Assembly: GCA_934045905.1 (NCBI GenBank)
Contig: OW203771.1
Location: 20,592,069 to 20,656,068, forward strand
From: Leuctra nigra
Lineage: Eukaryota; Arthropoda; Insecta; Plecoptera; Leuctridae
Direction: 5' to 3'
Length of the DNA stretch: 64,000 nucleotides
The translations under genes were made by a program, and so were the position numbers. Numbering within the stretch: position 1 is the first letter of the stretch; every line of letters starts with the position of its first letter. Below are positions 56,871 through 64,000 of the stretch, in pieces. Under the pieces are notes generated by a model. The model was not told the origin of the DNA, ran no database searches, and saw nothing but the letters and a program-made list of their open reading frames with translations.

Positions 56871-57061
56871 GTGAGAATGTAGGTTTCTTTGGAAAACTTC
56901 CATGGAGTCAGGAGTCAGGATCCTCATCAGTGTGTTGTGTCTAATGTCCGCCCGTCCGATCGGGTAGCTCAGTTGGTAGAGCTCTCGCCCGGCAAGTGAG
57001 AGGTCCCAAGTTCGTGCCCCGGTTCGGTCGGAAATTTTTCACAACACACATCCCTTCATAT
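56871..57061 (+). mobile_element. tRNA-headed insertion with 12-bp target duplication
   Basis: CAATTGGAAGTG flanks it (56859-56870 and 57062-57073). It contains GGAAAACTTCCATGGAGTCA, which is the complement of sequence next to the 42693 foldback, and a tRNA-like segment followed by AAATTTTTCACAACACACAT, the same 3' neighbour as in the other tRNA-bearing foldbacks. Confidence 0.7.
56958..57029 (+). tRNA. tRNA-like sequence (anticodon position GGC), probably a repeat
   Basis: 72 nt: acceptor GATCGGG/TTCGGTC (with wobble pairs), D-arm GCTC-AGTTGGTA-GAGC, anticodon stem CTCGC/GTGAG with loop CCGGCAA, and a T-arm with two mismatches. GGC at 56991-56993 would mean Ala, but position 33 is C instead of the near-universal T. 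A functional tRNA is unlikely. Confidence 0.45.
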
Positions 57062-57934
57062 CAATTGGAAGTGGGCTCATACATATTCTTGCAGTACTGT
57101 TAATATGGCGATATTAGACTGGTATCTTTTCATAATTTGATCTTGACTGAAGGAAATCATGAAACGTTGTCAAATAATTACTAACTAATGGAACACAATT
57201 ATATATTTTTGAAGTGTCAAGTGTATAAAGTTAAATTTTTTAATAGAAATTCAATATGACTGTCTTCTTTGTGAAATGTATTTTTATAAAATGTGTATTA
57301 ATAGAAATTGTTACATGATGAGAAGGTATAACGCATGAGACTTAATTATATTCACCACGAAACAATATTACGAAGATAACTATTGTGTATATTTATAGAA
57401 AGCATAGACAACAAGTTTCATAGCGTATATATTCATATAGAAAATATTTTACAGAAGGTATGTATAATATGTACCTAATTGAAAGATGTTTCCCTATTAT
57501 TCTAAACATTCAAAATGACGGTTGTATATAAATGGCACATGCTTATGAATAGAAAAATGTATTTAAAAAAACGATGCGCCAAGTCCTTTTGTAAAGTATT
57601 TCTCGGTGTTTATACTTTTATTTCAAAGATACGATTAAATATTTGGAAATGTCATTGACTTGGCTCCTTTTTTGATATCACTCCTTTTCGGTGTTGAATT
57701 TTTTTTAAAGTAAAGAGACTTGGCTGCCTTTTTTACACGGAGTGTTTTTTTCTGGGATATCACTTCTTTTGTTAGTTTATTCATACAGCTTGTAGCACAG
57801 CTTGTGTCCGTGCAAGAACTTATTTCTTTAAAAAAATACGCCTATGCCGATTTGGATACTTAGAAAAGTTGCGTTTGGTATATAAGATTAAAATAATTAT
57901 CCAAGAAGAATAGCTTTAAGTTTCGTTACAATCG

Positions 57935-58480
57935 GTCCAGCCGTTTTCGATATATGACGTCACTTCCGGTTTTAGCAATGGCGGCCGAAAATAATGTCGT
58001 CTTGAATTCATAATTATTACTCCTACACATTTCCAAAATTTGGTTGCAATCGGTACAGCCGTTTTTGATATATGACGTCACTTCCGGTTTTAACAATGGC
58101 GGCCGAAAATAATGTCGTCTTGAATTCATAATTATTAGTACAACACATTTCCAAAATTTGGTTGCAATCGGTACAGCCATTTTCGATATATGACGTCACT
58201 TCCGGTTTTAACAATGGCGGCCGAAAATAATGTCGTCTTGAATTCATAATTATTAGTACAACACATTTCCAAAATTTGATTGCAATCGGTACAGCCATTT
58301 TCGATATTTGACGTCACTTCCGGTTTTAACAATGGCGGCCGAAAATAATGTCGTCTTGAATTCATAATTATTAGTCCAACACATTTCCAAACTTAGGTTG
58401 CAATCGGTACAACCGTTTACGATATATGACGTCACTTCCGGTTTTAAAAATGGCCGCCGAGAACACTGCAACCTTGAATT
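57935..58480 (+). repeat. 118-bp tandem array of CRE/ETS/YY1-like modules, ~4.5 copies
   Basis: TATATGACGTCACTTCCGG recurs at 57951, 58069, 58187, 58305 (one substitution) and 58423, each followed by TTTTAACAATGGCGGCCG and AATTCATAATTATTAG. Part of composite copy 2. Confidence 0.9.
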
Positions 58481-59423
58481 TATAATTATTTACAAAGTAC
58501 GTTTACTTATATCTATTTTAAAGTATAAAGTGGTGAATTTAGCGTCATTTAGCATATTTATGACGTCATTTCTGGTATAGGTCATAAAATGTGTGACGTC
58601 ATTTCCGGTTTCGATATTTGAATCATCAAATATTACTGATTACATAAAGTTGACCGTCTAAATCGTTTAGCGCTGGTTTTGTTCTAATCTGTTTAGCCGT
58701 TTTTGAGACATGATGTCACTTCCGGTTTCAAAATGGCGGCTTCCGGTTGGTTTTATAACAAGTCAAATGAAATATCAAAAGTACAAACGTTACATAAATA
58801 TCAAGACAATCGGATCAACAGTTGTTGCTGAAATGCAAATCGATGTATATTAAATTTCATGACGTCATTTCCGGTTTATTTAAAATAATGTTCAGTCTTT
58901 TGATATTGATAATCCATATAGATGACCGTCTGAAACGATTGGCGCAAATTTCGTTCCGATCGGTCCAACCGTTGACGAGATATGACGTCACTTCCGGTTT
59001 CAAAATGGCGGCACAAAAAATTCATGGGGACAAGGTTAAATCAGACGCCAAAAGTGCACACGTGGTAAAAATGTGAGATCAATCGGTTCAGCCGTTTAGG
59101 CTGTGGCCTGTTTACCGGATTTTAGCTCCAGCCTACTACTATGATTACTGATTATGAAAACCGCCCTAAAACACTGTTTTCACGGCCCTCTAGCGCGCAA
59201 AGGGCGTAACCTATTGTTCCCAAATTTGGTATATGTTGTAGGGTGGGCCATAGCTCGAAATTAAGATATTTCGCAACAATGTGAGATTTCTCAATTTTAA
59301 GATCCAGTAGGCCGAAAATGCCACTTTGATGCTTACAGTAAAAGTGGGTTTGCTCCAGCCTTTATATGAGAGTGTGCGCGCGCCGTACGACTTGGCTGGC
59401 GTGGAGCGACCGCTCCACTAGAT

Positions 59424-61175
59424 ACAAAGGACAAGAATTTTTAATAATTATAATTTTTTTGCCTGAGATGTCATATTTTTTTTAAATCCTTAAAATCACT
59501 TGTCCTTAAAATAGCCTACTTTTGAGCACCGTATCTAGGAATGTCTAGGAATTTACAAGAAAACACACATTTTCAAACTAATATTGCAGAAATAATAAAT
59601 GCCCACTTATAATATATCAAGTGGGATTTATTTTAAAATGCATAACAAATGAAGGGTAAAGGGAAAGGAAGCTTTAAGCCACATTGGGATGAAACTGAGG
59701 TAAAAGACGTTTTATGTTGAAAATTGTATCTATCTTCCATACAGATCAACATTTCAATTGCGTTTTTCCAACTTTGTGGCTATATTTTCTAAAAACCGAT
59801 GGTATATTCTGAAAGCTCATAAAAATCACTGCAAGATTACACACTAAACTCATTTGTTCCAAAAATAGGCTTAAGCTTCTTTCCCTGCACCCTTGAAATC
59901 TTCCACGTGTTTACATACAGCCAGGTATAACCTAACTCACTCGTACGCCACTGTATAGCTCCGTGTAGGGTAAGGGGATTGGACAAGATTACCTTCAGCC
60001 CCGCCGAAGAAAGCGCTGGGGTGAAAGGAATGGATTGTAGAAACATTGTCGTTATCTTAAAGGCGCCCCCCCCCCCCCCCCCCCCCTGCGACATCGGCGG
60101 TGGGGGGACGTGCATGTGGGATCGCAGATAAACTAAATGGTGCAATTTGTCGGGTAATATATCGTCGGTTGCTTGCATGAAATTGAAACTGGTTAAGCTG
60201 ATGATTGATGTGGGGGTTGCGACTCTGATTGTTCGTGAGGACGATTATCACGGGTTTTTATCATTGGAAACGAAATCCGCTCAGATTTGAATATATCGTG
60301 GAGAAAATAAGGTTTTCGAGAGATTTAATACTGGCTTATTTTGGGGATTTGGTTTAAGATTCTATGAAAGGAGCAGTAATGATTTGTAGTGAAATAAAAT
60401 GCCTGTTATTGTATGTGACCTAATATTTATTTGTTTGACACATGTGTGCTTTTCGTACTTTTTACTAAATTCTACACTATGATTTGTTGGTAGTATGAGT
60501 TAAGTTATTGTGTTTTTTTGTCATTCATAGTTTATTTAATTTTTTAACTGTTAAAATGCTTAACAAATGTAATTATTATACTTCACTTTAATTGAATAGT
60601 ATAATTAGGTTCTTACTTTATTTTCTTGCAAATGATGATAACTTAAGTCTATGTTTATTTTCTCTGTTCTGTATTGGTTTTGTCTCAGTATTGATTATAC
60701 ATTAGCGCAGATATGTTATTGATTCAATTTTTTCATTTAATGATGCTTCGCAATTTCCGTCCCCTATCTAATGTTATGATTTATGTAATAATGACCAGCT
60801 TTAATGGCGAATATAATGACAATAACATTAAAGGCATCGTTATTAAAACAATATCTGAATATTGCCATTATCTTGGGATTCAATTTAAATTAAACTACTG
60901 CATACATTTTCAGGTTTCGTTAATGCAATTACATCTGCAGTATATTTTCTTTTGCAGTATAATCTACATTGCAGCGAATATAAAGGCAATAAAACTCTTA
61001 AATTTGCTATACAATTAATATAACTTTCCTTTGATAAATAATGTATAATTTCTTGGAAGCTAACAGACCCACCGTATTAGAAATCATGAAATAATGCAAT
61101 GTGTTCTGTATAAGATTGATCAATACCTACAGTGGTTTACCCTACTTATATCGGCCATCATCAGCTATCATAGAC
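59424..61175. other. Gene-poor DNA with poly(C)
   Basis: Run of 22 C at 60066-60087. Otherwise AT-rich. No gene supported. Confidence 0.4.
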
Positions 61176-62499
61176 ATCTAGTGGAGCGGTCGCTCCACCC
61201 AGCCAAGTCGTACTATACACTCACACTCACTCAACATACCGTAAATGCCTAATAAACTGAGGAGCAGACCAAACACTTTTACTGTAAGCAACAACATGGC
61301 ATTTTCGGCCTACTGGATCTCAAAATTGGGAAATCTCACATTGTTGCGAAATAACTTAATTTCGAGCTATGGCCCACCTGACAACATATACTAAATTTGG
61401 GAACAATAGGTAATGCCATTTGTGGGCTAGAGGGCCGTGAAAACAGTGAAATTACACCCCTTTTAAAACCTATCTTCATCTGATGATATCACGAAACACC
61501 GCAATCACCGCCACAGCCTAAACGGCTTAACCGATCGACTTGAAATTTTTACCACATGTGCACTTTTGGCGTCCGAGGTGCCTTTTTATAAAACCAACCG
61601 GAAAGCGCCATTTTGAAACCGGAAGTGACGTCATATCTCGAAAACGACTACACCGATCGGAATAAAACTATCGCCAAATGATTCAGACGGTCATCTTTAT
61701 GGAATATCAATAGTCAAAATATACATTTACTATTACCGAAACCGGAAATGACGTCATAAAAATGAAGAATCAGACTTGAATCACCTCTTACTACAATAAC
61801 TACAAATTCAGAAGGCTTATAATGATACATAACATTTATAGAAATAAATTCTAGGTGGCTGTAATTTCAGCCGCCATTATGAAAACCGGAAGTGATGCCA
61901 TATCTCGAAAACGGCTGGACCTATTGGAACAATGCTTTCGCAATTCTTCATGGAATATCAAAACAAGCTTATATTTAGCCCCAAACACATTTTTTCGTAG
62001 TAACCAATTCGGAAATGGCCTATTTTTTTAAAGGAATTAGTCATTGTTGCTCCGATATGTGTTAAAAGTTGTGTAAATAAACTAAAAAAACTAGTGATAT
62101 CCCCATAAAAAACACTCCGTGTAAAAATACCAGCCAAGTCTCTTCAACTTAAAAAAAAAATGAAATCTAAAAATTCTACACTGAAAAGTAGTGATATCAA
62201 AAAATTAGCCAAGTCAAAACTTTATTTGAAAATCAAAAAATACTTGGCGCATCGTTTTTTTTAGGGCATTATAGGTATACTATGTATATGTATATTTCAT
62301 GTAAAATTTATAATTGGCTTATACTTCCAAGCTATTTATGTACACGATGCGCTAAGTATTTTTTGATTTTCAAATAAAGTTTTGACTTGGCTAATTTTTT
62401 GATATCACTACTTTTCAGTGTAGAATTTTTAGATTTCATTTTTTTTTTTAAGTTGAAGAGACTTGGCTGGTATTTTTACACGGAGTGTTTTTTATGGGG
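61176..62499 (-). mobile_element. Composite repeat, copy 3 (reverse orientation, contracted)
   Basis: On the minus strand: inverted arms 62343-62499 and 62101-62255 (spacer 87 bp, the complement of the copy 1 spacer), AGTTTATT, modules with TGACGTCATTTCCGG/TGACGTCACTTCCGG (near 61625 and 61750), tail, and terminal hairpin GTGGAGCGACCGCTCCAC (61198-61181) plus TAGAT. Fewer modules than the other copies. Confidence 0.75.
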
Positions 62500-62825
62500 T
62501 AAGAACAATTTGAACAAACAGGTGGTTATGAATAAAAGATAAACCAGATACAATTTTCAATACTAAAATATTGTAAATATATAAAAAATATAATAGGTAC
62601 AATGCATTTTTTTTTAACCACAGCATACTTTATTATTTTAAAGCACCTTTCCAAACATTTGATGGAGTAGGATAAATTGCTATAAAGATTAAAGGTTAGG
62701 ATAAAGGTTAGGATAAACCTTTAGATTAGGTTAGGATAAACCTAACCTAATCTTGAATAGTATAAATTTTACTCGTGTGTTTTGGCGTATAGCGAATTGG
62801 CTCAGGTGAACTAAGAAGATCCAGT
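62500..62825. other. Non-coding stretch with TTAGG-like hairpin
   Basis: GATTAGGTTAGG (62724-62735) and its exact complement (62741-62752) around a 5-base loop, preceded by three GGTTAGGATAAA-like units. Otherwise AT-rich. Confidence 0.5.
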
Positions 62826-62945
62826 TTCTATTTTTCCATCATAACCCATTTTTCATCGTCATCTCCCAATCATAATCCTAAACATTCATCAATTACCATT
62901 AGCCTAGTTATAGAACAGTGCGACGTTAAACACTTCTAATTAATG
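62826..62945 (+). mobile_element. SINE 3' fragment related to 350-637
   Basis: CATCTCCCAATCAT, CATTAGCCTAGTTATAGAAC and CAGTGCGACGTTAA match the 3' body of the first SINE read on its own strand. Head missing. Confidence 0.65.
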
Positions 62946-64000
62946 AATGACATATCGAGCGTGAAGGAATAAAATCTTGATATTTTAATAAAAGTTAAGG
63001 GCAATCGATTGCGTCTTTCGTCATAATAAAATGAACTTTACTTATTTCAGTTGTGAAAATATAATTAGCTTATGTATTTGCACTTACTTTTGTAATACTG
63101 AAACATTTCCCATCGCAACTCTTTTCTAGTAGATAGATGAAGGTCAATTAAAGAAAATAGATGATTCACAAAGTTCAATACTCTAGGACAAAAGGCCACT
63201 GGCAAGGGCCAAAGTAGCGCAGATTCTCCTTTCGACGCGTCTTCTCTTCGGTCTCGTAAGTTATTTACACGACACTTGATCCCAATCTCGTGTTTTCCTG
63301 GAGGAACTGGGCTTCCTGCTACGTCGTGGGGAGGGGGGGGGGTCAAACATGGCCCAGCACCTAGCGTCTGTAGAGAAGAAAAACAAACCGCGCGATACTT
63401 CATTTCTGTGTAGGAATTATATTCCTGTTGTTGTTGGGAATTGTTGTCTGGAAAAGAAAGTCGAAATAGTTTTCATGTTGGGTATTTTGATAGAGACCGA
63501 TAATGTTTGCTGAAGCGTATTCATTTCAATGCTTTAAATATCTAAGTTCCATTGAACTCAGTTTTAGATTTGAGCTCGGGCTATCATTGGGTTTTTATCA
63601 TGTTTTCCGGGAATTTTCATGAGGTATGAGGCATGCAGAATTACATGTTCTTAGGGCCAGTATTTAATAAATAATAATAAATATCGCGACCCTGCTTCCA
63701 ACTATTGTCTATTTAACTATGTAATACGCTGCTAAATTTTAAACAGTTGATTAGGACTATAATGCCATTGCCACAGCCAATGACATTCCTTGAATGACCG
63801 TTTAGACTTAACTACTGGTTTTATCAGTGTAACTGAAAAACTGACCTTAACCTATTTTATGCATACGATCTGGCCAAGTTGGCTACATCACATCTAGCAA
63901 TCAATTCCAAGTGTTTTGATTGTTATATAAAACGAATTCTTTTGTGGGAGTTAAAATTGCACTTTTTATTTTTGTAAGTCGTTTTAAGTTCAGCGTCGCT
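62946..64000. other. Gene-poor DNA
   Basis: A G-rich run near 63330 and a CpG-containing segment at 63200-63400. No feature supported. Confidence 0.35.

Larger units (their letters stand above)
56476..59423 (+). mobile_element. Composite repeat, copy 2 (foldback, 118-bp array, hairpin tail)
   Basis: Inverted arms 56476-56671 and 57563-57758 are about 196 bp each and nearly perfect (outer part AAAAAACACTCCGTGTAAAA, inner part GGACTTGGCGCATCGTTTTT). Their spacer of about 890 bp holds a tRNA-like insertion. TTAGTTTATT follows, then the 118-bp array, two further modules (58709, 58983) and the same tail as copy 1, with GTGGAGCGACCGCTCCAC at 59401-59418 and TAGAT. Non-coding. Confidence 0.8.

Noticed and set aside
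57926..58471. Overlapping minus-strand ORFs with NGCTDCNQILEMC-type repeats
   Set aside because: Translations of the 118-bp tandem module; no start or splice context.

Overview
The window looks like insect nuclear DNA: an AT-rich background, genes split by GT-AG introns, and very heavy loading with transposons, SINEs, MITEs and minisatellites. A chemosensory protein (CSP) gene, a family characteristic of arthropods, and SINEs with an insect-like body support an insect. The repeat style is compatible with a hemipteran, but the species cannot be fixed from sequence alone. Only two host genes can be supported. Nearly everything else is mobile or tandem-repeat DNA.

Layout, left half. A tRNA-headed SINE with a 10-bp target duplication lies at 350-637 and a 52-59 bp minisatellite at 3890-4350. 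A 5S-rRNA-derived SINE (SINE3 type) at 4721-5114 is directly abutted by a degenerate R4/Dong-like non-LTR retrotransposon (about 5115-9170). That element is broken by an exact 91-bp tandem duplication and, inside its endonuclease domain, by a second SINE3 copy. The CSP gene follows on the minus strand (exon 1 at 11733-11925, exon 2 at 10201-10427). A third SINE3 copy sits inside it, immediately before the exon 1 splice donor. Then come a 4.4-kb array of a 107-bp GC-rich repeat (12515-16925), a 116-bp array (17101-17880), and a long gene-poor stretch. The gene-poor stretch carries a hAT-type MITE nested in a hairpin element (23913-24745), Harbinger-like and mariner-like MITEs (27009-27386), and a foldback carrying a tRNA-like sequence (28710-28934).

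Layout, right half. A three-exon plus-strand gene (45035-48123) encodes an unrecognised 172-residue single-pass membrane protein. Its introns hold a TTAA-flanked MITE and a cluster of GC-rich foldbacks. A 127-bp minisatellite follows (50560-52203). From 52.4 kb to 62.5 kb there are three copies of a composite repeat. Each copy joins a long-arm inverted repeat, modules resembling CRE, ETS and YY1 binding sites in series, and a conserved tail ending in an 18-bp hairpin plus TAGAT.

The two host genes show no functional link. The most informative relationships are between repeats and genes: a SINE that interrupts the CSP exon at the splice junction, mutual nesting of SINE3 and the R4/Dong-like element, and foldback elements whose inverted arms include the 3' half of a tRNA-like sequence.
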